From contig CM040447.1 of assembly GCA_022749755.1 (NCBI GenBank), positions 1,172,033-1,236,032 of the forward strand: a DNA stretch of 64,000 nt. The letters are read 5' to 3'. Under the pieces are notes generated by a model, which saw nothing but the letters and a program-made list of their open reading frames with translations, ran no database searches and was not told where the DNA came from. The translations under genes and the position numbers were made by a program. This document shows, one piece after another, positions 13,301 through 25,087 of the stretch; positions within the stretch are counted from its first letter, which is position 1; every line of letters starts with the position of its first letter. The DNA is from Azadirachta indica (Eukaryota; Streptophyta; Magnoliopsida; Sapindales; Meliaceae).

Positions 13301-14374
13301 AATTGGAAGAATTCTTGTGCAGTGGATTCTTAGTCTATGAACACATTCAGCATAAGAGATTAATGATGAATCGATAAATGAACCAAGTCATCATTCTACA
13401 AAAGTATTGTCTCAATAGAAGTCTGCATACGAGCTGAATGGACAACTATAAATCATGAAGAAGCAAATTTGAACTACATCACATGTAAAACAGCATATAA
13501 GCCCATAACAGTGGAAACAACAAGTATTTATACAACTTCATTTAACAGATCATCATTGCATGGGGAAAAAAAAAAGTGTGATCAACTATTAACCTTCAAC
13601 ATTCCAAAGCATTTAAAATCAGTTGCTTCACAAGGGAAAATAACCAAAAACACCAGAAAACATCCCCGTGTCAACCTTGGAATTTAATTTTCATTCACAT
13701 TCAACAATTGCTCCCACACCTATCTTTTGGATAAGTACAAACGCAACAGCAAAGAAACTGATTATCCAAGTCACACTCAGGTGATTTCAGTTTTTAAGCA
13801 CTATTTCAAACTTTAAGACAATTACCGAACAAAAAAAAAAAAGAAAATATTTCAACCTTCCCTCAAAGAAAAGAAACTTTCACAAACACCATAGCCACCA
13901 TGTTTTGAGCAGTATTTCAGCAGCATCTACATGGGAGAACACAATAACCTTTTCCAAAAACTGGAAACAATTTTAAATGTCTGTAAAACAGTTCCTTGGC
14001 TTTATACCATACCTACTGCTGTACAAAAATTTCACTAATACGCAATCACGCAAAAAACAATCATGAACACCGGTGAAGTAATTCCACAAAGAGACCGCAG
14101 ACTGCGTAAATGACAGAATAAATTAATAAAATAAACTCCACATTGTCCATATTACATTAACATTCCAGCATAAACAAGCATATTTTCCTTCACTTTCTCA
14201 GCAAACAAACAGAAAAAGAAAACCCTAAAACTGTAAAAGGGCAAGAAAACCGGGGTCCGATCTGGGTAGTGACCGATGGTCGTTTCGTTTGAACAAACAT
14301 GCAAAAGAGGGAAAAAAGGAATTAGGGTTTAGGGTTTATTTACCTGGAGCGGAGATAGGTGGCAGCTTCAACAT
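10328..14374 (-). CDS. DYAD/SWI1 (AMEIOTIC1)-family protein with repeated coiled-coil modules, 8 exons
   Basis: My model by splice sites, all phases consistent: 14374-14344, 12664-12289, 12201-11629, 11529-11472, 11389-11306, 11113-10758, 10661-10544, 10426-10328. It gives 1695 nt and 564 residues. The family core spans residues about 110-265: basic linker, SADRYKLAEQSM, IGDTGLLDHLLKH, KVAPGG, and VMEYWLESADL followed by PSQDSVC. Known members (Arabidopsis SWI1/DYAD, maize AM1) act in sister-chromatid cohesion and meiotic entry. Seen: the large N-terminal region of SWI1 is absent, leaving only MLKLPPISAPG from exon 1. The module VMEYWLESADL...ELKLLKAEMEKMKR occurs at 203-264, again at 266-327, and diverged at about 410-493. 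A KELVKWKAK coiled-coil module occurs in exons 5, 6 and 8. Exon 4 looks like a shortened copy of exon 7, and its acceptor is weak. Inference: a DYAD-like paralog, possibly not meiotic. Exon 1 and exon 4 are the least certain parts. Confidence 0.82.
12665..14343 (-). other. Intron 1 of the DYAD-like gene
   Basis: Gap of 1679 bases between the proposed first exon and exon 2, with GT at 14343-14342 and AG at 12666-12665. The acceptor is preceded by a T-rich tract. Near its 5' end it holds telo-box-like AAACCCTAAACCC repeats, which are common close to plant transcription starts. No coding exon that would supply the missing N-terminal SWI1 domain was found in it. Confidence 0.6.
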
Positions 14375-14430
14375 TAAAAAACAAAATAAAACCCTAAACC
14401 AACCACACACATGAATAAAATCACTGCCAT
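14374..14430 (-). other. Upstream ORF in the 5' leader of the DYAD-like gene
   Basis: An 18-codon ORF beginning MAVILFMCVV lies directly upstream of the proposed start. Its TAA stop overlaps the main ATG by one base (TAATG). In plants such an arrangement can lower main-ORF translation or allow reinitiation. This holds only if the first exon is as proposed. Confidence 0.4.
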
Positions 14431-14620
14431 TGGTAAAAAAGTGAAAAAAAATAAAAAAGAAAAAAAGAAAAGAGATAACAGAAGAGAAGAAAGAGAACGA
14501 GAAGAATACCTTCTAAGGCGTTTCACGAAAGGAAAGGAAATAAGAAGAAAATGGCCGACAGTCACTGTAGCACAGCTCCTTCTATTCCTCTATGAGAAAA
14601 TATAATATCCTCCTTTATAC
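14431..14620 (-). promoter_or_regulatory. Promoter and pyrimidine-rich 5' leader of the DYAD-like gene
   Basis: On the minus strand a TATAAA at 14619-14614 lies about 240 bases upstream of the proposed ATG. Between the two is a leader with long CT/T-rich tracts (14455-14500), typical of plant 5' leaders. A telo-box-like GGTTTAGGGTTT lies just upstream of the start codon. The position of the transcript start is inferred. Confidence 0.45.
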
Positions 14621-14638
14621 AAAAATTCCTTTTTATTT

Positions 14639-14663
14639 TAATTAATTAATTAATTAATTAATT
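14639..14663. repeat. (TTAA)n microsatellite
   Basis: Six tandem TTAA units directly upstream of the DYAD-like promoter. Confidence 0.9.
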
Positions 14664-15057
14664 TAATATTTAAATAATTTATTTTTTCACGTTGGTTCTA
14701 AACCCTAAGCGCCAAAATCTGTGCATTAGTTGAATGATGCCGTGTGGATTATGCACTTTAATTTTAATACCTTTTCAAGGTTATGTTATTTAAATACATA
14801 AATAATTAATTAAAAAATACGTATAAATTTCAAAAATTTAAACTACTAAACGACTTAATTTCAATGTCATTAAAAATAATTATTAAAATTTCAATTTGAT
14901 AATATAATAAATCTTATAATTTTGTTAATTTCGAATCTAAAATTTAATAAAATATAATAATTTATTTAAAACATATTAACAAAATAAATAATAATAATTT
15001 TTTATTTATTTTAAATTTGTTTTAATAAATTATTTCTAAGAGAAAACTTTTAGAGAA
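14664..15057. other. AT-rich spacer
   Basis: AT-rich sequence between the DYAD-like promoter and the 3' end of the old LINE. No feature was recognised. Confidence 0.5.
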
Positions 15058-15698
15058 AAAATATCATTAATAAATAAAGAGTATAAAACAAATAGATGCC
15101 AAAAGAATAAAATACATGAAAATATATTTTGCTTATTAGCGGCCAACTAAGGTGAAACCAGAAAAGCTCAGCCCACAATTGACTATAGCAGCAGCTAGCA
15201 AATAGGCTAACCAACGCTGCCTGACAACAAACTTTAGCTTTAAATTGCCAATTATAGCAGGAAATTGGCAATAAGCTACAATAGAAGAACAATAGAAAGA
15301 ATGGCATCAAAGCTAGAACAAGAACATAGTAGCAGAAAAAGTAGTAATAGAGATGCGATAGCAGAGAAATAAGTAGGAAAACAACAGTAGAACACACATC
15401 CTTTACTAATAACAACAACAAAGTTGAGCTACTCGTGACATAATCTTCAAAGCACTGCATGATACAAACTAAACAAAAGTCAGCTAGAACGATAATTTGG
15501 AAAGTCCTATACATCTCTGGATAAGAGGTGGCCAACACCGAAGAAGGGATGATCTCACCATGTAAAATCATTACAAATAAGATCCATATTTGTGAGCTTG
15601 TCAACCACAGCATTGTTCTCATGAAAGGTGTGAGTGTAACAAAAAAAAAAATCATCTTAAATATAAGACTATAGCAATGTTGCAGCGAGAATGTAAAG
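15058..15698 (-). pseudogene. LINE-1 (old) 3' end: rest of RNase H domain plus 3' tail
   Basis: On the minus strand, near 15630-15540, a degenerate peptide (HENNAVVDKLTNMDL, then a stop and Trp-Asp) matches the end of the plant-LINE RNase H domain, usually of the form EGN-x-VAD-x-LAN. It is followed by a tail without frame that ends in TTTATTTATTAATGAT-like sequence, typical of plant L1 3' ends. The upstream half of the same domain lies at 26549-26810, on the far side of the Athila insertion. The 201-codon frame over this stretch is in the wrong frame and is not a gene. Confidence 0.7.
15694..15698. repeat. Target-site duplication TAAAG, left
   Basis: TAAAG directly before the 5' LTR; the same 5 bases follow the 3' LTR at 26544-26548. 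The 5-base size fits Ty3/gypsy integration. Confidence 0.9.
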
Positions 15699-17160
15699 CG
15701 ATAAATGCGTAAAATACGCGCTTATTATTTACTTTTAAACTTGATTTGTTTATTTCTCAAGTCTCATTGGTTTTTGATGTGTCTTGGTTGCATTGTGCAG
15801 AAATTAAGAAAACTAGCTACTTAAAGTGATTTTGACTAGAAAAGGAAGATGTTCAAGGACCAAATTGCAAGAGATTTAAGGGCCAAAATGCAAGGCATAT
15901 GGGGACTAAAGTGCAAAAGAGTGCAAAAGAATTTGGATTGATTTGCAAGGTTTTTAAAACTTGGAAGAAGATAGCATGGCGCGATTGTGCCAAATTTTGG
16001 CGTGTCCACGCCATGCATCTTGCCCTTAGGCAAAATGCGTGGCGCGGCCCCACCACCAAGTGGCACAATTGCGCCATCAACTAGTGCAGCTGCACCATCC
16101 TTGCATCTTGCCTTGCGGCCCCGCGCTTACTACATGCGATTTGGACGTCTTCTGGGCTTAATCTAAGCCCTAAGATCAGCTATGAATGGCTGGATTTAGG
16201 AAAAAATTAGGTTATTTATGTATTTGGGTATTGGATGTTAGGAAGCCATTTTTGGAAGGGTTTGGCTTGCAAGAAAGGGAAAAAGGAGGGAGAAGAGTGG
16301 GATTAGAGGGATTTTGGAAGTTCAAGTCCAGATTTTGAAGATTAAAGCTCTCCTTACCTAGTTTTATCTTTTTCCCTTGTCTTAATTTGTTGTCTTGAAT
16401 TGAAAAATTTTGAGTTTATTGAGATTATGTTATCAATTGTTAAATTCTTAACTTGTGGATTTGAATTTTATCTAATGGTTAGCTAAACTTATATTCTTGA
16501 ATAATGATTTAATCTATTTGAAATATCCAATTTCTGAAATTGTGTGTTTCATTTGGTTTAATATTGAGTGCTGAGTATTTATCATGATGCTTAATGCTTT
16601 TAAATTTTTGACCAGTATTTGAATAGTTTGTGGATGGATATGAACTAAGAGATGATTATTATATTTAGATCGGGTGATAAATACCATAAATTACATGTTA
16701 AACAGAGATGTACTAATATGATTTACGTAATTTTTGAAAATTATGACTAATCGTAATGCACTTCCATTTAACTAGATTCACATAGAGATATAGTGAATTA
16801 TTGAATGCGAAGTAGGTTCGGCTGATATCGAGACAGATAGTCAAATAAAGTAAGATAACTAACTAGTAACATTAAATCAAATCAACATCAATTGAAGAAT
16901 TAGATTTAGCCAAGTACGATGAAATCATTAGCCCTAGGTTTTTTTTTTTCTATTAGTTGAATTCTTTAATTAAGTTGCTTAGTAATCAATTTTAGTTTAT
17001 TCAAAATTCTCAATCAATCCATTTTGAATTCTTTAGATAAATTCACAAATTAATCATCTTCGGTAATTATTGGCTTAACTTTCCTCGTGGGACCGACACT
17101 CTCCCATCACTATATTGCTTATTTACAACACGTGCACTTGCGTTCGTAATATATGTAATA
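15699..17160 (+). repeat. Athila-1 5' LTR
   Basis: 1462 bases aligning from end to end with 25088-26543. Its outer end reads CG where TG is expected and its inner end TA where CA is expected, which are single substitutions relative to the 3' LTR. It contains GC-rich patches (16080-16140) and a T-run near 16930 shared with the other LTR. Confidence 0.93.
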
Positions 17161-17166
17161 AGTTTT

Positions 17167-17184
17167 TGGCACTATTGCCGGGGA
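17167..17184 (+). other. Athila-1 primer-binding site (tRNA-Asp type)
   Basis: TGGCACTATTGCCGGGGA, six bases after the 5' LTR. It differs by two bases from the usual Athila site complementary to the 3' end of tRNA-Asp, and by one base from the site in Athila-2. Confidence 0.85.
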
Positions 17185-17379
17185 ATGTTAAGTCCTTTAG
17201 TATCGATTTGGATTAATATTGAATTTAGTCTAAAGTGTACTTTTTGTTGCTCTTACAGGGATTTTATATAGTGTATGAGAAAAGCCAAAAGTAGTAATTT
17301 ATTGCCTTTCAATTTTGAAATTGAGAGAACTTGTTGAAGGAATAGAAAAGAGAAAAGAGAATCAACAAGATGATCGCAA

Positions 17380-18886
17380 CCTTGCACCATGGAACAAAAT
17401 CTTGGGGATAATGTTGGGGCCGAAGACTAGCGCACTTTGAGAGAATATGTTATCTCGACAATTAATGGAGCTTTGACCAGCATCAGGAGACCAGCAGTAC
17501 AAGCTAACAACTTCGAAATCAAACCAGCCATTATTCAGATGATCTAAATCTTAGTTCAGTTCAGTAGATTAACTCATGAAGATCCGAACGTCCACATTGC
17601 AAATTTTTCTGGAAATTTGTGGGCACTTTTAGACATAATGGCGTGTCAAAGGATGCGGTAAAGTTGAGATTATTTTTGTTCTCACTGAGGGACAAGGTGA
17701 AGAATTAGTTGAATTCATTTTCGCCAAGTACTATTACCACTTGGGATGACTTGGCACAAAAATTCTTGGCGAAATTCTTTCTACTAGTAAAGACAGCAAG
17801 GTTGCGAAATGATATCACCACATTTACCCAATATGAGATGAAGTCACTATATGAAGCTTGGGAAAGGTACAAGGATATGATGAGAAGATGCCCACACCAT
17901 GAGTTACCTAAATGGCTTCGAGTGCAGACTTTCTATAATGGGTTGGGCTGTTCAACATGAACACTTGTCGATGTAGCAGCGAGAGGTGCCCTAATAGGGA
18001 AAACGATTGACGAGGCCTATGACTTGTTAGAGGAGATGGCTATTAATGCTTATCAATGGCCCACAGAACGTTTGACATCAAAAAAGGCCTCAGGAGTTCA
18101 TGAAGTAAACAATATTACTGCACTTATTGCTCAGTTCACCACACTAAACAAGCAACTAGGAGCTACGATAGCAAATTCTATCCAAACTCCTCAGATGGTT
18201 TATGAGTTATGTAGTGGTAATCAACCAGGCATTGATTGTCAAGTTGGTAATCCATTTGCTCTATCGTTGTCTGAATAAGTTTCATATGTTATGAACCATA
18301 ATCAGCAGCAGAACAATTCGTATTTCAACACTTATAATCAAGGATGGTAGAATCATCCTAATTTCTCTTGGAGGGGAAATCAAAATACTGCAGGACCACC
18401 ACCTAAATTCCAACCTCAAGAGAAGAAAGTTAACTTAGAAGAAGCCCTTACATAACTCACCTTGAATAATTCCAAGTTCATGACAAAGACTGAAATAACT
18501 TTGCAAAATTAAGCGGCTTTCATTTGGAATTTAGACGTACAAGTAGGGCAACTTGCGAGTATGATGACAGAAAGACAACAAAGATCATTACCAAGTAATA
18601 CCAAAACAAATCCCGAGGAGCCAGTGAAAGCCATTACACTTAGAAGTGGAAGCAATTTGAAGAACCACAAGGTAAATTGAAAGCACAATTGGAGGAACAA
18701 CCTAAAGCTTCAGCATCAAACCAAGCAAAAACAGAGGATGAGATTGGTGAAGAGTAAATGAAAAGCACCATTAGCACTTCTAAAGAAATAAACTCTTCAA
18801 AGTCACCACAAGAAGCGTCAACTCCTCAGAAGAAAGCTTTGTCACCTCCACCATATGTGTCTCTAATCCCGTTTCCTCAACGTATT
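17380..18886 (+). pseudogene. Athila-1 gag remnant
   Basis: Capsid-type peptides can be read at 17709-17960 (TWDDLAQKFLAKFF, then RRCPHHELPKWL) and 18024-18278 (DLLEEMAINAYQW). An NHPNFSW-type block follows near 18340-18380. Stops and frame changes interrupt the gene, and the usual CCHC zinc knuckle could not be found. It would have formed the virus-like particle. Confidence 0.8.
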
Positions 18887-18889
18887 TAG

Positions 18890-19475
18890 AAGAATAAGCT
18901 AGATAAGCAATTCTTTAAATTCCTTGATGTTTTCAAAAAGTTGCACATTAATATCCCTTTTGCAGATACACTAGAGCAAATGCCAAGTTATGCAAAGTTT
19001 ATGAAGAAGATATTATCCAATAAAAGGAAATTGGAGGAGAATGAAATGGTGATGCTAACGGAAGAATATAGTGCAATTTTGCAAAACAAGTTGCCTTCAA
19101 AATTGAAGGATTTAGGAAGTTTCACCATCCTTTGCACCATTGAAGAGTGTTATTTTGAAAAAGTATTTTGTGATTTGGGTGCAAGTATTAATCTAATGCC
19201 TTTGTCTGTTTTCAAGAAATTGGGTCTTGGTGAAGTTAAGGTTACAACTATTTCACTTCAATTAGCAAAGAGGTTAATCAAGTTTCCAAGAGGAATTATG
19301 GAGGATGTACTAGTTAAGGTTAGCAAATTCATATTTCTGACTAATTTCATTGTGTTGGATATGAAAGAGGATAGGGAGATACCACTCATTTTGGGGAGAC
19401 CATTTTTAGCCACTTGGAGAACACTTATAGATGTTCAGCAAGGAAAATTGATTTTGAGGGTTCAAGATGAGTAAA
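18890..19475 (+). pseudogene. Athila-1 aspartic protease region
   Basis: Open from 18941 to 19474. It shows the family block CDLGASINLMPLSVF, with DLGA in place of the usual DSGA active site, as is common in Athila-type elements, and the flap-side block IPLILGRPFLATW. It is separated from gag by a TAG at 18887-18889. It would process the gag-pol polyprotein. Confidence 0.85.
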
Positions 19476-19659
19476 CAGAGTTTAATGTGTTCAAGGCTAT
19501 CAAGTATCCTTTTGAGACTGATAGTTGTCTTAGGATGGATATTATTGATCGATTGGTGTATGAAACTTTCAAGGAAGAACATCTGAAAGAACCTCTAAAA
19601 GCTTGCATAGTTCATGCTAAATCTACCAATGCGGAAGATGATAGAATTGTTGAATGTGC

Positions 19660-21290
19660 ATAATACTTGGGAGCTGCGCCATCATTTTATCATGAAAAAC
19701 CTAAGTTTGAAGAGCTAATGAGAAATCTGGATCCATCTTCATTAATTAATGCAAGTTCTCCTAAGCTTAAACGTAAACTGCTATCAACTCACTTCCGATA
19801 TGCTTATCTGGGTCTAGAGTCCTCATTTTTGGTAATCATTTTAGCTTCACTAAGTGAATTAGGGGAAGAAAAGTTGCTCCGGGTATTAAGGAACTATAAG
19901 GCATCCTTAGGGTGGTCCATTACTTAAATTAAGGGTATAAGTTTGTCAATTTGTATGTATAAAATCCTTATGAAAGAGAATTTCAAGCCGATAGTGCAAT
20001 AACAGTGTTGTTTGAACCTAAACATGAAGGAAGTGGTGAAATATGAAGTTTGAAAGTTACTTGATGCAAGCATGATATACCCAATATTCAACAGCCCATG
20101 GGTTAGTCCAGTGCAAGTAGTGCCAAAAAAGGGAGGAATGACGGTGGTCCAAAATGATAACAATGATCTCATTTTAACACAGACAGTAACGGGATGGCGG
20201 ATGTGTATTGATTATTGTAAGTTGAACAAAGCTACTCGTAAAGTCTATTTCCCATTTCCGTTCAATAATCAAATGTTGGAAAGACTCGCTGGTCACTCCC
20301 ATTATTGCTTTCTTGATGGGTATTTCGGATACAACCAAGTTCCAATTGCACCCGAGACCAGGAGAAGATGATATTTATGTCTTTACGGCACCTTTGCCTT
20401 TTAAAGAATGCCATTTAGATTGTGTAATGCACAGGCAACCTTCTAACGTTGTATGATGGCCATTTTTTGTGATATGGTGGAGAAGTTCATAAAAGTTTTC
20501 ATGGATAACTTTTTTATTATTGGCTCCTCCTTTGATAATTGCTTGGATAATTTGGCTTTTGTCTTACAACGTTGTGAAGAAACAAATCTTGTTTTGAATT
20601 GGGAAAAATGCCATTTTATGGTTCAAGAGGGAATTATTTTGGGTCATCATATTTTGGCAAAGAGGATTGAGGTTAATAGGGTGAAGATAGAGGTTATTGA
20701 GAAATTGCCTCCATCCACTTCAATGAAAGGAATCAGAAGCTTCTTGAGACATGTTAGCTTTTATTAGCGCTTCATTAAGGATTTCTCTAAAATCTCTAAA
20801 CCTCTTTGCAATCTTCTTAGTAAAGATATACCTTTTAACTTTTCTGTTGATTATTTACAAGCATTTACCACTTTAAAGTAGAAGTTGATTTTAACACCTA
20901 TTATCGTAGCTCCGGATAGGGAATTACCATTTAAGTTGATGTGTGATGTAAGTGACTATGCTGTTAGAGTTGTTTGGGGCAACGAAGAGTGAAAACTTAC
21001 ACGTCATATACTATGTAAGCAAGATTTGAATTGAAACTTAAATGAACTATGCCATTATAGAAAAAAAGTTATTGGATGTTATGTATACATTTGATAAGTT
21101 TCGCTCATACTTGATTGGCTCAAAGGTAATAGTCTCATAGACCATTCAGTCATTAAGTACTTGCTTGCGAAAAAAAAAGCCATACCAAGACTTATTCAGT
21201 GGGTACTATTGCTTCAAGAATTTGATTGAGAGATTAGAGACAAAAAAGGGTCTAAAAATCTTGTAGCTGATCACTTGTCTAGATTGTAAT
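19660..21290 (+). pseudogene. Athila-1 reverse transcriptase and RNase H remnant
   Basis: RT blocks are readable at 20072-20371 (PWVSPVQVVPKKGG, WRMCIDYCKLNKATRK) and 20453-20767 (KVFMDNFFIIGSSFDNC, LNWEKCHFMV). The catalytic FMDD reads FMDN here, so the enzyme would be dead even without the stops. RNase H and its ADHLSRL-like end follow to about 21290 in broken frames. Confidence 0.85.
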
Positions 21291-21339
21291 AAGAGGAGAA
21301 TAAAGATAGTACCACAAGTGCCATTAATGAAGTATTTTC

Positions 21340-22657
21340 AGATGAACAACTCTTTTCTTTCAAAACATGGAATACACCTTAGTATGCTGATATTGTGAAT
21401 TATTTGGCTTGCAGTATTCTTCTTGAAGATTGGTCATTTCAGTAAAAGAAAAAGTTCTTTTCAAAGGTTAAACATTATTATTGGGATGATCTGTTTCTAT
21501 ATAAGCAATGCTCCAACTAAATAATTAGGTGATGCATTCCAAAAGAGGAGATGGTAAATATTTTGAAGCATTGTCACTCATCAAAATACGGGGACACTTT
21601 AGTGGAATTAAAATAGCAGCTAAGTTACTTCAATCTAGATTCTATTAGCCTATGTTGTTTAAAGACTCTTATACATTTGTTGCTGCTTGTGACCAATGCC
21701 AAAGGTCGGGAAATATATCTCGAAGGAACAAATGCCGCTCAACAATATTCTTGAAGTGGAGCTAATTGACTTGTGAGGTATAGGCTTCATAGGAGCTTTT
21801 ACGTCGTCTTTCTCAAATTAATATATTTTGGTAGTAGTGGATTATGTCTCAAAGTACGTAGAAGCGATAGCTTGCTGTACCAATGATGCAAGGGTGGTCT
21901 CAGTTTTTTACGTAACCATATTTTCCCTTGATTTGGCACCCCTCGAGCAATTATTAACAATGGTGGGAAGCATTTTTGCAATAGTCAGTTCAAACTTTTG
22001 CTGAAGAAATATTGTGTAACTTGTCGAGTAGCTACTGCTTATCACCCTAAAATAAGCAATCAAGTGAAAATTTTGAATAGAGAGTTGAAGAGAATTTTGG
22101 CAAAGACCGTTAGCACTTCAAGGAAGGATTGCTCAAAAAAATTGGATGATGCACTGTGGGCTTATTGCATAGCATTCAAAACACCTATTGGAATGTCTCT
22201 ATATAAGCTAGTTTTTGCAAAAGCTTGCTATCTTCCAATTGAGCTTGAACATAAGGCATATTAGGCCATAAAGATGTTGAATTTAGACATGAAGGCCACT
22301 GGGGAGAAGAGGTTGTTACAACTCAATGAAATGGAAGAGTTTAGAAATGAAGCATATGAGAATGCTTGAATTTACAAGGAGCGTGTAAAGAAGTGGCATG
22401 ACAAACACATTTTGAAACGAGAATTTGAGGTTGGTCAAAAGGTGTTACTGTACAATTCTCGTCTTCGACTCTTCCTTGAAAAATTGCATTCTCGATGGTC
22501 AGGTCCTTTTACAGTGGTACGTGTGTTTCCATATGGTGTGGTTGAAATTTGTCATGAAACTAAAGGAACATTCAAAGTGAATGGACAATGGTTGAAGCAT
22601 TATGTGAAAAATGAATTCGAGCAATGCAAGATCATGATTACTTTGGCTAGTGTTTGA
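21340..22657 (+). pseudogene. Athila-1 integrase remnant
   Basis: Integrase pieces at 21998-22264 ([33 protein letters not shown]) and 22412-22657 (FEVGQKVLLYNSRL, then SRWSGPFTVVRVFPYG). The zinc-binding region near 21560-21700 is frame-broken. Several stops make the gene non-functional. Confidence 0.82.
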
Positions 22658-25087
22658 GTGTTTTTTGTTGTGGTCACACTCTGTCCAGTTGAAGACGTTA
22701 AACTTAGCGCTTTTTGGGAGGCAACACAAGCTCTATATTATGTATTTCGTTTGAATTTTTTTTATTATTGTGTTTTCGTTTGCTTATTGTTTAATTGAGT
22801 TTTTGTGTTTTTTCTTTATGGATGTGGAGAATTTGTGCAAAATTAAATTCAAACTAAGGAAGTGGAGGACAAGATGAGAGGTTAAAATTAAAAAAAAAAA
22901 GAAAAACAAAAGAAAAGCAAAAAAAATTGTGGGGGGGGGGCGCAGGCTAATCGCGCGCGCTTGTGCTTACAAAACAAATGGCGCATAGTGGCCGCACAAT
23001 TGGACCGGGCACCCGTGCCACTCCCATCAAAGAAAGGTGTGCGTGCAAGCTGAATGCCTGTCGCATACGCGTGCAACCAAGCGCGCCCGCACTGCACCCC
23101 CCTGCACTTTTTTTTTGCAATTAACTACCCCTCCCCTTCTCTGTTTTTCCTTACCCTTATATTTCTTCCACAATTTTGAGCTACTCCTTCATTGCCACAA
23201 TATATTTTAAATTCCATCCACACTTCCAAATTCAAACCTACCAAACAAAGCACGACCCATCCAACATCAAATTACCAAATTTCTCAACATTGGAGCATGT
23301 GAAAATTTGTGTTCAATGCAAAGAATTCAATCCCAATGTTAAGGATTTTCACAACAAATTCAAATAAGTCTACTTGTCTACAATTTTGTTCTTTGAATTT
23401 AACTTTTGGTGAGAAGTTGAATTTGTGGCACTTTGGTAAAAGGTGGAAGTGTTGGGTTGTTGACTTTTGCAAGATTTGTAGTGGGTGTCATAGATTGATT
23501 GTTATTTTACAAGTGTATGTGTTGATTATGACAAAATTTTGGGGGAAAATTGAAGGATTGAAATAGAAATTGGATGGGTTGATAAAAGTGTGGGGGAACG
23601 AATTGTGGAAATGCTTTGTTGAATGCAATGAGCTTTATTTATCATGTTTTAGGAGTTTTGCTTTGTTTGATTGTTAATTTTGAGTTTGTTTATTTTTAGT
23701 CTTTTCTTTTCTTGGTTCTTGTAAGTATAACACTTCTGTTGAGAGTGGTCTTGTTTTGATGAGCTTGCTTTTATCTTGAATGGAAAGCCAATGATCTTAT
23801 TGTGATTATGAATACTTAAACTGTGAAAAATGATAAATGCTATCCTAAGTCCTTGTGTTTGATTTGTCAACAAATTGATTTTACTAAAGGAGTCCTCTAA
23901 ATTCTTTGAGTACCGAGTCATAATTGCTTGCTATTTAGAAATCTAGATAAAGTTTATGTGATCTAGTAAGGATGTTAAACCTTAGTGAACTCTAGAACTT
24001 AGTTGATGGTCACTTGAGGTGAATTTGTAAAGGATACATCATTAGGGAAATGAATTAGGTTATCTTTGGAGCATTTGAGCCTTTCAAGCCAACTTAGAAA
24101 CAATCAATCTTTAGTTCACCATTTTGAGCATTAATTTTCTTGTTTTATCCTCGTAACAAAAAAAATAAACCAAATTTCATAGCTCTTGGTTTTAGCACCT
24201 TAAAAGCTTTTTTCCTTTTTAGGGCTATTCAATTAAGGGAGGTTGGGTGGAGTACGAAAAATAAGCCAAATTCTTACCAAGTAATCGGGTCTCACACCTA
24301 GGTAAGTATAGAGAACTCGTGTCAAAAGGTAAGAGTAAGGCTAACCAAAAAAAAAAAAATTCTTACTGAGTAACCGGGTCTCACACTTAGATAAGCGTAA
24401 AGAACTCGCATCAAAAGGTAAGATTAGGGTGAAAAAAAATGAATGATGTAATTAAATAAGTGTAGGGTTGAGCAAAATGGAGAGGTGAACAAAGAAAAGA
24501 AGCATGGGATAGAAGAAAGAGTTCTAGGAGGATTAAGGTAATTAATGCTAGAACTTCACTTAAAGAGAGTGATTAGAGAGTGATTTGAAAACTAAGTGTA
24601 TGCAGTTCTTAACCTTAGCTTATCACTATAAGCCATATAAGTCATAAGGATCTTTAATATAATATCCTAATTCATTAGTAGAGAGTGATTTGAAAACTAA
24701 CCTAATTCATTAGTAGAGAGTGATTTGAAAACTAAGTGTATGCAGTTCCCTAGGTGTCCAATTTGAGCTTAATTGTGAGCATAATCTAATCAGAATCGAA
24801 AGACATTCAAGCATGAGTGACAATTTGCACGCACGCAAAAAACCCTTGAGTAAAATGATTTTGTTCTTAAAGTCAAATTATGAGACGAATGACTGCATTT
24901 TGAAAGTTTCCTTAATTTAAGTATAACATTTGATCTATGAGGCTTGATATTGCTTCGACAAAAGGCTTACTCATTCGTTAATTAATCTTAATTGTGAAAT
25001 TTTCTTTTTATTAAATAATTTTCCCCTATCTATTTTCATATTGGTTTAAATTGCTTGAGGACAACATATATTCAATGTGGGGGTATT
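22658..25087 (+). other. Athila-1 3' non-coding region
   Basis: About 2.4 kb between integrase and the 3' LTR with no credible ORF. It has a G-run and a GC-rich patch at 22920-23100, a duplicated ~85-base block (24265-24345 and 24355-24435, with TAATCGGGTCTCACACCTAG-like sequence), and a short repeat of AGAGAGTGATTTGAAAACTA near 24565-24745. It ends in the purine tract GTGGGGGT just before the LTR. The equivalent part of Athila-2 carries the two cargo ORFs. Confidence 0.7.
25077..25084 (+). other. Athila-1 polypurine tract
   Basis: GTGGGGGT three bases before the 3' LTR, the usual place for plus-strand DNA priming. Confidence 0.7.

Noticed and set aside
14374..14605. Overlapping frames on both strands, one lysine-rich (14411-14605) and one hydrophobic
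   Set aside because: They are readings of a pyrimidine-rich 5' leader. Only the short ATG-started uORF next to the main start was kept.
15050..15655. 201-codon open frame on the minus strand, hydrophobic
   Set aside because: Another frame of the same strand carries the LINE RNase H peptide. The long frame is hydrophobic low-complexity sequence over the LINE tail.
22888..23097. GC-rich minus-strand frame with cysteines in the Athila-1 spacer
   Set aside because: Composition effect around a G-run. The cysteine spacing does not match the C4 ORF of Athila-2, so it is not a second cargo copy.
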